46,835 bases of DNA from Isosphaeraceae bacterium (GTDB taxonomy: Bacteria > Planctomycetota > Planctomycetia > Isosphaerales > Isosphaeraceae), in contig JANXSY010000237.1 of NCBI GenBank assembly GCA_025356435.1, forward strand, positions 1 to 46,835, written 5' to 3'. How positions within the stretch are numbered: the first letter of the stretch is position 1; each line of letters starts with the position of its first letter. Below the pieces are notes generated by a model. That model was not told the origin of the DNA and searched no databases. It saw nothing but the letters and a program-made list of their open reading frames with translations. Made by a program: the position numbers and the translations under genes. Positions 15,808 through 23,471 of this stretch are shown in pieces.

Positions 15808-17628
15808 TCAGAGACTCTTCAGGTAGGCGATCAGGTCGTCCATCTCGGTCAGAGAGAGCGCTGAGCCGCCAAGGTCTTCGGGGTTGTGCGGGCCATTGAG
15901 GGCGTCACGGAGCGTCTTGGCCCGGCCGTCGTGGAGGTAAGGGTCTTTGTCATAGACTCCCCGGAGTGAGGGGGGATTGAACCCCCGATACACGTCCCGG
16001 GAATCTTCGAGGCCGACCTCATGGACCTTGCCGTCGGTGAATTCGGGGCCGGAGTGGCAGCTTACACAGGCTGCCTTGCTCGACCGAAAGACCTGCTCGC
16101 CCCGCTTGGCGGCAGTCGAGAGGCCGCCGTCTTGGTCTCGGTTCGGATTGCGCGGGAAGTCGAGGGTCGCAAGGAAGGCGACGACCGCCTTCGACTCCGC
16201 GGCGCTCGGCCGCTTTCCCTGCATGCTTTTGGTGAACGACTCGATGGTCGCTTCGTCAAGGCTCGTCTGCCAGCCGTGCCAGGTCCAGGGGCCGGTCTGC
16301 GCGACCCGTCGGAGGGTCGGCACCTTCTTGCGGCTCAAGAGGTGCGCCGTGCTGTAGTCGTGCCAGCCGTCGTTCATCGTGTCGAAGTCGAGGCCGTTGG
16401 TGTGGCCGTCGCTATGGCAGGTGTTGCAGCTATACCAGCTGTTCGACGACCGGTTCGCGTCGTGAAACAGGGCTTCACCGCGACGGGTCAGGCTTAACGT
16501 CTTCGGGCCGCCAAGATCGATCGTCTTGACGAGCCGCGCTGAGGCAAAGTCGATCGCCTGGATCGAGTCGTCCAGATAGTTTGCAGCGTAGACGGTCAAC
16601 CCGTCGGGCGAGAAGGCTAGCTCGGTCGGACGGCCACCGACCATTACGCGGCGGTATCGCCCATCATTGTTCAGCAATTCGGGAGAGATCAGGTCACGCC
16701 CGACCTTGTCACGCCAGGGGAGCCGCGTCCCGTCGGCCCTCAGCAATAAGACCTCATGAGTCCCCCCCGCGCTCACGGCGATATGCTTGCCATCTCGGCT
16801 GATCGCGACCCCATGCACGTCGCCCACGGCCTTCCCCTTGGGGTCGAGCGAGATCACCTCGACCGGCGTCTTACCGTCGACCCGGACTCGCGAGAGCCGC
16901 TGGCCAAGCACCCAACCCAAATCAATATTGCTCTCCGTCGTCGCCATGCCCCGGTTCTGCATGTTGGCAACGTAGGCCTCTTTCCCGTCCGGCCCAAACG
17001 CGACCTGGCGAAGATTGGCGCAACCGACGAGCGGCAACGAACACTCAACCTTCCAGGCCCCCAGGCTGATCACCGTCATCGATTCCGATCGGGCGTCGCC
17101 CGTCACCAGCCGCGTGCCGTCGGGCGAGATCGCCAGCCCTCGCGGCTCGCGACCGACCGTGAGCCGTCCGGTGAGGGCCTTGGTCGCGAGATCGACGCGG
17201 GCAACCTCATTGCTCGCCCCGATGGCGACGTAGGCCGTCTTGCCATCGGCTGAAAGGGCGACCCCCCTCGGTTCGGGACCGACCTCGACCCGGCCCGTCA
17301 CCTTGAGGGCGTCTGTCGAGACGGCCAGGATCGCCACATCAGAGCCGTACCAGTGCGAGACCACACCTGTCCGGCCGTCGGCCGAGAGGGCAACGCCGGC
17401 GGGCCTATCGCCCGTAGCGACTTCCGCGACGACCGTTCCGGACTTGAGGTCAACGAGTGCAACCGACCCTGACCCCTGATTGGCCACCAGCAGACGCGAA
17501 CTGTCGGCCGAGAGGGCTAGCGCGATCGGCGAGCGATAGGCCTCGGGATTCAGCGTGGCCGAGCGGGCGGGGGCGACGGCCGAGAGGAACGCGAAGCCCA
17601 GCAAGAGAGCCGATCGAGGACACGTCAC
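15808..17628 (-). CDS. Secreted YVTN-type beta-propeller fused to di-haem cytochrome c domain
   Basis: 606 residues starting at GTG 17628, with GGAG 8 bases upstream. A signal peptide (about 1-23, ending PARSA) is followed by a seven-bladed-type propeller with repeated 'ALSADGKTAYVA'-like strands (about 30-380). The C-terminal third has two haem attachment sites, CNTCH (401-405) and CVSCH (521-525), in the arrangement of di-haem cytochrome c peroxidase/MauG relatives. It should sit in the periplasm or on the surface and take part in electron transfer; the substrate is unknown. It is convergent with lptB (24 bases) and lies 81 bases downstream of argS. Confidence 0.88.
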   Translation of the reverse strand: MTCPRSALLLGFAFLSAVAPARSATLNPEAYRSPIALALSADSSRLLVANQGSGSVALVDLKSGTVVAEVATGDRPAGVALSADGRTGVVSHWYGSDVAILAVSTDALKVTGRVEVGPEPRGVALSADGKTAYVAIGASNEVARVDLATKALTGRLTVGREPRGLAISPDGTRLVTGDARSESMTVISLGAWKVECSLPLVGCANLRQVAFGPDGKEAYVANMQNRGMATTESNIDLGWVLGQRLSRVRVDGKTPVEVISLDPKGKAVGDVHGVAISRDGKHIAVSAGGTHEVLLLRADGTRLPWRDKVGRDLISPELLNNDGRYRRVMVGGRPTELAFSPDGLTVYAANYLDDSIQAIDFASARLVKTIDLGGPKTLSLTRRGEALFHDANRSSNSWYSCNTCHSDGHTNGLDFDTMNDGWHDYSTAHLLSRKKVPTLRRVAQTGPWTWHGWQTSLDEATIESFTKSMQGKRPSAAESKAVVAFLATLDFPRNPNRDQDGGLSTAAKRGEQVFRSSKAACVSCHSGPEFTDGKVHEVGLEDSRDVYRGFNPPSLRGVYDKDPYLHDGRAKTLRDALNGPHNPEDLGGSALSLTEMDDLIAYLKSL

Positions 17629-17709
17629 GTGACAGACTCCGTTGAGGGGCGGTCGCCGGGCGGTCTCATTTTATGTCGAGCGTTTGTTCATCGGCAAGGT
17701 GAGAGGGGC

Positions 17710-19566
17710 TTACATCCGATCGACCACGTCGATCCCAAGCAGTCCGAGGCCGAAGCGGAGAGTTCGGCCGGTGAGGTCGGCAAGGGCGAGGCGGCTATCC
17801 CGGAGTGCGGGAGTCTCCGCCTTGAGCACAGGGCATTCCTGGAAGAAGGTGCTGAAGGCGTTCGCGAGCGAGAACAGGTAATCGGTGAGGATGTTCGGCT
17901 TGAGTTCGGAGGCCGCAAGCGATAGTGACTCGGGCAGCCGCAGCAGGGCGACCGCCAAGCCGCGTTCGGCGGGCCCGGAGATCGAGATCGGCGGGTTTGC
18001 CGATCGGATGGCCTCAGGGTCGATCTCGCCTTTGCGGAAGATGCTCTGGATGCGGGCGTAGGCATACTGGAGATAAGCGCCCGTATTGCCGTTCATGGCC
18101 ATCATTTTCTTCCAGTCGAACACATAATCGCTCAACCGGTTCTGCGAGAGGTCGGCATATTTGATCGCCCCCAGGCCGACGATCTCCGCAACCTTCGCCC
18201 TCTGCTCGGGTTCGAGGTCGGGGCTGTTCTCGTCGACGACCTTACGGGCCTCGCTCACCGCCTCGTCGAGCAGTGACTCCAGGCCCACCACGTCGCCATC
18301 ACGGGTCTTGAAGGGCGTCCGGTCGGGTCCGAGGATCGTGCCGAAGGCGACGTGCTCCATCCGCATGTCGTCGTAGCCCCACTTCTCGGCGACTTCGAAG
18401 AGAGCCTTGAAGTGGGCACCTTGTCGGTGGTCGACCACATAGAGGAGCAGGTCGGGGCTCCACGTCTCCTTGCGATATCGGATCGTGGCGAGGTCGGTGG
18501 TCGCGTAGTTCGAGGCCCCGTCGCTCTTCCGGACGATGAACGGGGCCTTGGATGCCTTGGTGAAGACGACCGTTGCGCCCTCGCTCTCGACGGCAAGCCC
18601 CTTCGCTTCAAGGTCGCTGACGACACCGGCGAGCATCGGGTCGTAGAAACTCTCCCCGAGGTGGACGTCGAACGTCACGCCGAGCCGTTCGTAGATCGCG
18701 TCGAGCGCCTTCAGGCAGTGGGGCATGAATTGCTCCCAGAGCGCCCGATTCTCAGCGTCTCCCGCGTGCAGTTTCGCGGTCTCGACCCGTGTGGCGTCGG
18801 CCACCTTGCGAGCCTCGTCGATCGTCGCTTTGACCGATTCGAGCGAATCCGACGTCCCCTCAGCCAGCTTGGCGAAGAGCGCGGCCGACTCCTCCGCCTT
18901 GCCGCCTTCGGCCAGCGTGAAGACCTTCTCGTATCGGGCTTTGAAGTCTCCCCCCGGCTTGATCGTCGACTGGGCCAGGCGGTAGAGCCGGGAGAGTTCG
19001 GCCACCGGATTCGCCGCGTAGGCGGCCTCGTCGCGGTGGTTCTTCCATCCCCAGAGGATCATGCCGAACTGCGACCCCCAGTCGCCCAGGTGATTGTCGC
19101 GGATCACCTTATGGCCGAGCGAGGCGAAGATCCTCGACAGGCTCTCGCCGATGACCGTTGAACGGATATGGCCGACGTGCATCGGCTTCGCGACGTTCGG
19201 CGACGAATAGTCGATCACGACCGTCAGCGCCTTTTCGGGCCGGTCAATGCCGAGATCGGCGTCGGCGATCAGCCGTCCCAAGGTCTCGCTCAACCAGTCG
19301 TCGCGGAGCCGGACGTTCAAGAAGCCGGGACCGGCGATATCAGGGGCGTCGGCCATCGGGGCCAGCTGAACCGTCCCGGCCACGACCTGGGCGATCTCGC
19401 GCGGGTTCTTCCCCTGCGCCTTGCCGACGCTCATGCAGCCGTTGGCCTGGTAGTCGCCGAACTTAGGGTCGGTGCTCGGACGGACGGCGCTGCCGAACGT
19501 GGCGGGGTCGCCGCCTTCGGGGGTGGCGGCGGTGAAGGCGGTCCGCAGGCGGTCGAGGACGTTCAT
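17710..19566 (-). CDS. argS: Arginyl-tRNA synthetase
   Basis: 618 residues. The enzyme charges tRNA-Arg. It has the N-terminal additional domain (about 1-100, tRNA D-loop recognition), then the class I catalytic core with HVGH (130-133, the HIGH motif) and Y-S-S-P-N-V-A-K-P-M just before it. FGTILGPDRTPFKTRDGD stands in place of a canonical KMSKS, a substitution common in ArgS. The anticodon-binding DALR domain is at the C-terminus, ending L-G-L-L-G-I-D-V-V-D-R-M. The start at 19566 has a short GGA element; an ATG 30 bases upstream adds unconserved residues. A pair of REP-like palindromes lies between this gene and rsfS. Confidence 0.96.
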   Translation of the reverse strand: MNVLDRLRTAFTAATPEGGDPATFGSAVRPSTDPKFGDYQANGCMSVGKAQGKNPREIAQVVAGTVQLAPMADAPDIAGPGFLNVRLRDDWLSETLGRLIADADLGIDRPEKALTVVIDYSSPNVAKPMHVGHIRSTVIGESLSRIFASLGHKVIRDNHLGDWGSQFGMILWGWKNHRDEAAYAANPVAELSRLYRLAQSTIKPGGDFKARYEKVFTLAEGGKAEESAALFAKLAEGTSDSLESVKATIDEARKVADATRVETAKLHAGDAENRALWEQFMPHCLKALDAIYERLGVTFDVHLGESFYDPMLAGVVSDLEAKGLAVESEGATVVFTKASKAPFIVRKSDGASNYATTDLATIRYRKETWSPDLLLYVVDHRQGAHFKALFEVAEKWGYDDMRMEHVAFGTILGPDRTPFKTRDGDVVGLESLLDEAVSEARKVVDENSPDLEPEQRAKVAEIVGLGAIKYADLSQNRLSDYVFDWKKMMAMNGNTGAYLQYAYARIQSIFRKGEIDPEAIRSANPPISISGPAERGLAVALLRLPESLSLAASELKPNILTDYLFSLANAFSTFFQECPVLKAETPALRDSRLALADLTGRTLRFGLGLLGIDVVDRM

Positions 19567-19628
19567 CGAGGTTCCATCACGGAGAGTCGGGCACATCGAT
19601 TGCCGGATTCAAAGAGTCGTGGGAGTCC

Positions 19629-19703
19629 TCCGTAGGGTCCGTTGTGCGGACCTATTCTTCAACGAGACTGCCGCGAAGAGGTCCGCGCTGCGGACGCTAC
19701 GGA
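19629..19703. repeat. Inverted pair of 24-base REP-like palindromic elements
   Basis: Copy 1 is 19629-19652; copy 2, inverted, is 19680-19703. Read in the same direction the two match at 20 of 24 positions, starting TCCGTAG and ending GCGGACC. Each has its own internal GTCCG(5 bases)CGGAC palindrome, and together they form a larger stem with a 27-base spacer. This is the layout of REP/BIME elements. Located between rsfS and argS on their common strand, it could terminate or stabilise transcripts. Confidence 0.6.
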
Positions 19704-19731
19704 AGACCGGATCATCCCACCGAAAACCGCG

Positions 19732-20295
19732 TTAGTCTTCCTCGACGACCTCGACTGGGGCCTTGACCGACGGCGGGTCGCCCAGGACGGGGGCCTTCCA
19801 ATCGACGTGAGGGGCGTCTCCCCAGACCTCTTCGAGCGAGTAGTACGTCCGGGATTCGGGCGTGAAGAGATGCACGACGAAGTCGCCGTAATCGATCAAA
19901 ATCCAGCTTCCCTCTTCAGTCCCTTCCATCCCGAGCTTGAACTCACCGGTCTTCTTCATCTCGACGTCGATCTCGATCGCGATCGCGTTGGCGAGTCGGC
20001 GGGTCGAGGCGGTCGCGATCACGAAGAAGTCGATCAGCGGAGTCGCCGCGCGGAGGTCGAGCAGCAAGATGTCTTTGGCCCGGTTGTCGTCGGCGATCTC
20101 AGCGCATCGAGCGACGAGCTTCAGCGCCTTGTTCAGCCGTTCGGGGATGGCCCGAGACGCGGCAAAGTGCGGAACGTCGTCCTGCGAGTGTTGCTCGCGA
20201 CGCGCCTTCTTCTTGCGAGGTGTGGCATGATCCGTCGGTGCGACGGCGGCGGTCGGGTCGACGATTTCGTTCGTATCTTGATCCATATCGGCCAT
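19732..20295 (-). CDS. rsfS: Ribosomal silencing factor RsfS
   Basis: 187 residues. The conserved RsfS/Iojap domain spans about 50-160: ARCAEIADDNRAKDILLLDL, the core D-F-F-V-I-A-T-A-S-T-R, and GSWILIDYGDFVVHLFTPESRTYYSLEEVWGDAP. The factor binds ribosomal protein L14 and blocks subunit joining when nutrients run out. An N-terminal extension (about 45 residues, with KKKARREQ) and an acidic Pro/Val C-terminal tail go beyond the usual ~110 residues. The start is uncertain: ATG 20295 or 20286, neither with a clear ribosome binding site. RsfS is often encoded near nadD or cell-wall genes, which are not present here. Confidence 0.92.
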   Translation of the reverse strand: MADMDQDTNEIVDPTAAVAPTDHATPRKKKARREQHSQDDVPHFAASRAIPERLNKALKLVARCAEIADDNRAKDILLLDLRAATPLIDFFVIATASTRRLANAIAIEIDVEMKKTGEFKLGMEGTEEGSWILIDYGDFVVHLFTPESRTYYSLEEVWGDAPHVDWKAPVLGDPPSVKAPVEVVEED

Positions 20296-20591
20296 TAAAA
20301 CGTGTCCGGTGAGAATGCGACGGCCAACTATGCCTCGCGCCAGGGCGACGGCAAGAAGGACACGCGGCGGTCGCATCGCGTTCGTGAAGAATCCTAGTGT
20401 ACTCGAAGGCAAACGCGATGCCTACCACTTCGGCACCCCCGCGCTTGAGGTCAGACGAGAAACCTCACCGAATGACGGGACGAGGTTGACCCTAAACACG
20501 ATCATTTTGAACGGAAGGTCGCGGTGCATGGGGCACTCGACTGCGAGCGGATGCGGGTTCTATCCGAGTCGCGGGCTCGAAGGGGCAGACC

Positions 20592-20882
20592 ATGACAGGG
20601 GATCGAGGGGGAAAATTCTCGGCGAGACGAATCATGGCGGGCCTCTTCGACGGCGTCGACGAGGACCGCGCGGTCAAACTGCGATCCACGTTCGGGCTGC
20701 GTCGGTGGCTGGTGAGCTGGGAGACTCGAGACGATGGCACCTGGTTGGCCCGGCTCTCCCCGCCCGGCGCGTCTCGGACCATCGTCCGGTACGGCCGGAC
20801 CCGGGTCGAGGCGATCGAACGAGCGGCCAGGACGTTGAAGTTTGCGATCGAGATCCGAGGGACAAGAGGGCAGCTTGGATGA
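20592..20882 (+). CDS. Small hypothetical protein (96 aa)
   Basis: The frame from ATG 20592, with AAGGGG shortly upstream, gives 96 residues; a second ATG at 20634 would give 82. The segment R-R-W-L-V-S-W-E-T-R-D-D-G-T-W-L-A-R-L followed by VEAIERAARTLKFAIEIRG looks like a compact alpha/beta domain similar in size to HicB-type or other small antitoxin-like folds, but I cannot name a family. No toxin-like partner is adjacent. The opposite strand is also open here, so the call is moderate. Confidence 0.45.
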   Translation: MTGDRGGKFSARRIMAGLFDGVDEDRAVKLRSTFGLRRWLVSWETRDDGTWLARLSPPGASRTIVRYGRTRVEAIERAARTLKFAIEIRGTRGQLG

Positions 20883-20913
20883 CTTGGCTCCAAGACTTCC
20901 AGGCACCTCGAAG

Positions 20914-20960
20914 AGTTGGCACCAACTTTTGTTGAAACCTTGGGACTGCTGACGTATTGG
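20914..20960 (+). promoter_or_regulatory. Operator-like dyad and promoter candidate before the two-gene operon
   Basis: A dyad AGTTGG-CA-CCAACT (20914-20927) lies 4 bases upstream of TTGAAA (20932-20937), which is followed after 17 bases by TATTGG (20955-20960). The surrounding DNA is noticeably less GC-rich than the average here. The downstream gene starts at 21002 after a GGTGG element. The dyad is well placed for an upstream regulator site. Confidence 0.4.
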
Positions 20961-21001
20961 CGAATGAAATTCTGTTGTTCATTGGTAAAGGTGGTAAGTC
21001 G

Positions 21002-22081
21002 ATGAATCCGTTGCGAGAGATCGTAGAACGTCTGGGGCGTCGAGCGATGGACCAGCCATCGCCATTCCGCGCCGAGGCCGATGGCGTACTGGAGAGCTTC
21101 CGCGCCGGGCGTCGTGAACTCGAATCGAAGGTCAAGCGGGGCGACCTGACACCGAAGGTCGCCCGAGAGCAGGCCGTGGCGCTGGCGAGCGGGGTCGGGC
21201 GTGCGGTCAAGAGTCGGGCCGGCGAGTTCTCGACCACCCCCCGCGTCTTCCTCGATCGACTCGTCGAGGCAAGCGAGAGCCGCAAGGTCGCGAACGATCG
21301 GACCTCGCTCGAAGGGCTCCAGCGCGAGACGAATCGGCTGCTCCGCTCGGTGCTGGTCGAGCAGCAGATCCAGGTGCGTGGGCCTGAGTTCGAATCCCGA
21401 GCGTTCGTCCGTCCCGTCGCCGGGGGCCAGCCCGCGCCGACGCTCGATCGGCTGCTCTCGTTCCATCAGACGGCGACGATGGCCGGCGACGACGCCGGGG
21501 TCGAGTGGGCTCGCCGCCAGCTTGAGAGCTATCGGCCCGTCGTCAGCAATCCCGACGACCATCGCCGGATCGACCTCGCCACCGACCGTCCCGACCGGGT
21601 CAACCCTCGGCTCGTTGAGACCTACGTCGGGGCGATGGCCGATCAGCCGCCCGACCAGCTCGAACGCTTCGTCTCGGAGTCGATCGCTGAGAAAGACGCC
21701 AACGCCTGCATGGCCGCCTTCATCATGGCCCGCGAGAGTCCCGAGGGCAGTCGACTCCGCTGGGTCAGGCTCGTCCTCGAAGGGGTGAATTCCTTCCCCG
21801 ACGCCGCGCTCACCACACTGCGAGAACTCGAAGTCGAGGCGCGATCGGCCGACCGCGAGGCCGCAATGACCCAGGCTGAATTCGTCTCAACGCAGGCGGA
21901 GACCGAGGCCCGGCTGCACGGCGTCGAGGCACCGAGCGAGGCCGAACTGGCTCGCCGATCGGCGATCGAGTCGCGACCGGCCGCCCGGCTCGGCGAGGCG
22001 ATCGGCCTCAAGCTCGACCGTAGAGGCATGTTTGCCGGCGAAGTAGCTCCCTACACCACCGAAACACAGAGCGTCGGATGA
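21002..22081 (+). CDS. Hypothetical helical protein, first gene of a two-gene operon
   Basis: 359 residues, family not recognised. The ATG at 21002 has GGTGG about 8 bases upstream; an earlier ATG at 20957 is less likely. The protein is charged, almost wholly alpha-helical in appearance and lacks cysteines, a signal peptide and membrane segments. Residues ~30-110 (FRAEADGVLESFRAGRRELE and following) have long amphipathic or coiled-coil character. The stop overlaps the next ATG by four bases (ATGA), so the two products are probably made in matched amounts and may form a complex. Confidence 0.75.
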   Translation: MNPLREIVERLGRRAMDQPSPFRAEADGVLESFRAGRRELESKVKRGDLTPKVAREQAVALASGVGRAVKSRAGEFSTTPRVFLDRLVEASESRKVANDRTSLEGLQRETNRLLRSVLVEQQIQVRGPEFESRAFVRPVAGGQPAPTLDRLLSFHQTATMAGDDAGVEWARRQLESYRPVVSNPDDHRRIDLATDRPDRVNPRLVETYVGAMADQPPDQLERFVSESIAEKDANACMAAFIMARESPEGSRLRWVRLVLEGVNSFPDAALTTLRELEVEARSADREAAMTQAEFVSTQAETEARLHGVEAPSEAELARRSAIESRPAARLGEAIGLKLDRRGMFAGEVAPYTTETQSVG

Positions 22082-22902
22082 CATCCGCCATCGCGAGCGG
22101 GCCGAGGCCCGTGGGAGAATATTTACCGATGTTTGAACTCAACGACCTTTGCCACCGCCTGCTGCGGTCGATCGTCACCGCCCCGCTCGCCTGGCAGTCT
22201 CCTCCTCAACTCGCCACTCGGCTGGGGATCGGCCTCGACGACGCGACCGACGCACTCGCCGACCTCGACGTTTCGGGATGGATCGACCCCTGGGAGATGG
22301 GCGACCTGCTCTATGTCACGCTCTCGCCGCGTGGGGCCGAGCGGCTGAGGGTCCGCCTGGTCACGGTCGGACGGTCCGAGGGGATGCGCTGGGGATCGAT
22401 CGACGACCCCGAGCCCTACCCCGCGCGCAGCTTGGGACGGCACGAAGGACTCTCGGCCCTCGACTTTGTCGCCGACCCCACGCCGAGTCCCGAACAGGCT
22501 GCCGAGTCAGCCGAACGGATGGCACGGATTGCGCGAGGAAGGGCCGACGCCGGTTTGGCCGACTGGGTCAATTTTCTGCCCCGGCCGACGATCCTGTACG
22601 GGTCGGGCCTCACCCCTTGGCCCGGACCGAAACGTCACCGAGCCGGCGAGTGCCCCGGATGCGGCTCGCGGCCACTGCCTGAGTCGGCCTATTGCCTTGT
22701 CTGCGATCGCTGGGGCCTCGACCATTGCCTCGCCACCCATCGAGCCCATCTGGCGTCTCCGAGGCCGATCCGCAACCCGTCGTCGCCCTCAGCAAATCCC
22801 TCTGCGGCCAAGGCCGCGCGGCGTGCGAAGCGACGTCGGAAATGGGCCGCGATCCAGATCTCGGGACATCAAAAAGCGGCCCGCTCCAGGGCGTCGCGAT
22901 AG
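22078..22902 (+). CDS. Probable winged-helix protein with C-terminal zinc ribbon
   Basis: 274 residues from the ATG overlapping the previous stop. An ATG at 22129 with GGGAG upstream is an alternative (257 residues). Residues ~20-95 read as a winged-helix domain: a helix LNDLCHRLLRSIV, a turn LATRLGIGLDDATDALADLDVSGWI, then a wing DLLYVTLSPRGAERL like that of MarR/DprA-type domains. A zinc ribbon follows with C192, C195, C206 and C209 (CPGC and CLVC). The C-terminus is strongly basic (AKAARRAKRRRKW). This suggests a nucleic-acid-binding partner of the preceding protein. The 3' end overlaps mobA on the other strand by 34 bases. Confidence 0.75.
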   Translation: MTSAIASGPRPVGEYLPMFELNDLCHRLLRSIVTAPLAWQSPPQLATRLGIGLDDATDALADLDVSGWIDPWEMGDLLYVTLSPRGAERLRVRLVTVGRSEGMRWGSIDDPEPYPARSLGRHEGLSALDFVADPTPSPEQAAESAERMARIARGRADAGLADWVNFLPRPTILYGSGLTPWPGPKRHRAGECPGCGSRPLPESAYCLVCDRWGLDHCLATHRAHLASPRPIRNPSSPSANPSAAKAARRAKRRRKWAAIQISGHQKAARSRASR

Positions 22903-23471
22903 TCGTCGGGGGTATTCAGATTGATCAGAGTCGAGAGGTCGGGGTCGACGACGCAGAGTTCGTCGGCCCCGACTTCACGCGCCCGGATCAAAGGGATCAG
23001 CGACCGGAGCCGAAAGACCTCCCGATCGAGCAGCGAACGGATCGCGGGCAGGACGGTCGACCGGCGATAGACGGCCGCGAGCGGGTGCGAAAACCCGCCG
23101 ATGACGGGTATCGCCGCGTCGTCAGCCCCGATCACCGAGGCGAGCAATTCGACCCACGCTGGAACGAGAAAGGGGGCATCGGTCGCGGTCGCATAGACAA
23201 AATCCACTCGGTCATCGATCGCGATCAGTCCGTCGTGAAGCGCCTGGAGCGGCCCTCGGCCTTCGACGGTATCGCGGACGATCTGGACATTCTTGCCGAA
23301 GTCGGGGAGGGCCTGACCGGGCGCGGCGACCACGACGATCGGCCCCGCGGCCTCGCCTACGAGCCTGACGACTCGCTCAAGCATCGACTCGGGACCGAAC
23401 GCGAGGGAGGCCTTCGACTGCCCCATCCGACGACTCTGCCCGCCACAGATGACGATCGCGCCGAGGGTCAT
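22869..23471 (-). CDS. mobA: Molybdenum cofactor guanylyltransferase-like protein (MobA family)
   Basis: 200 residues. The N-terminus M-T-L-G-A-I-V-I-C-G-G-Q-S-R-R-M-G-Q-S-K is the nucleotidyltransferase signature GGxSxRMGxDK, binding GTP and phosphates. Later elements T-D-A-P-F (usual TDxPF) and I-N-T-P-D-D-Y-like (LNTPDDY) fit MobA. It would attach GMP to molybdopterin for DMSO-reductase-type enzymes. A related molybdopterin- or sugar-nucleotide cytidylyl/guanylyl transferase is the alternative. The ATG overlaps the stop of the PPC-domain gene by four bases (ATGA), so it is the last gene of a secreted-cytochrome operon, an unexpected partner. Confidence 0.85.
   Translation of the reverse strand: MTLGAIVICGGQSRRMGQSKASLAFGPESMLERVVRLVGEAAGPIVVVAAPGQALPDFGKNVQIVRDTVEGRGPLQALHDGLIAIDDRVDFVYATATDAPFLVPAWVELLASVIGADDAAIPVIGGFSHPLAAVYRRSTVLPAIRSLLDREVFRLRSLIPLIRAREVGADELCVVDPDLSTLINLNTPDDYRDALERAAF

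Noticed and set aside
15788-15820. Inverted repeat GAAGAG/CTCTTC between lptB and the propeller-haem gene
   Set aside because: Only 6 bases with a 21-base loop and partly inside the coding end; too weak to call a terminator.
20592-20882. Toxin-antitoxin pair involving the 96-residue protein
   Set aside because: The size and alpha/beta look are suggestive, but no adjacent small toxin-like gene exists on the same strand; the next gene starts 119 bases later and has no toxin signature.
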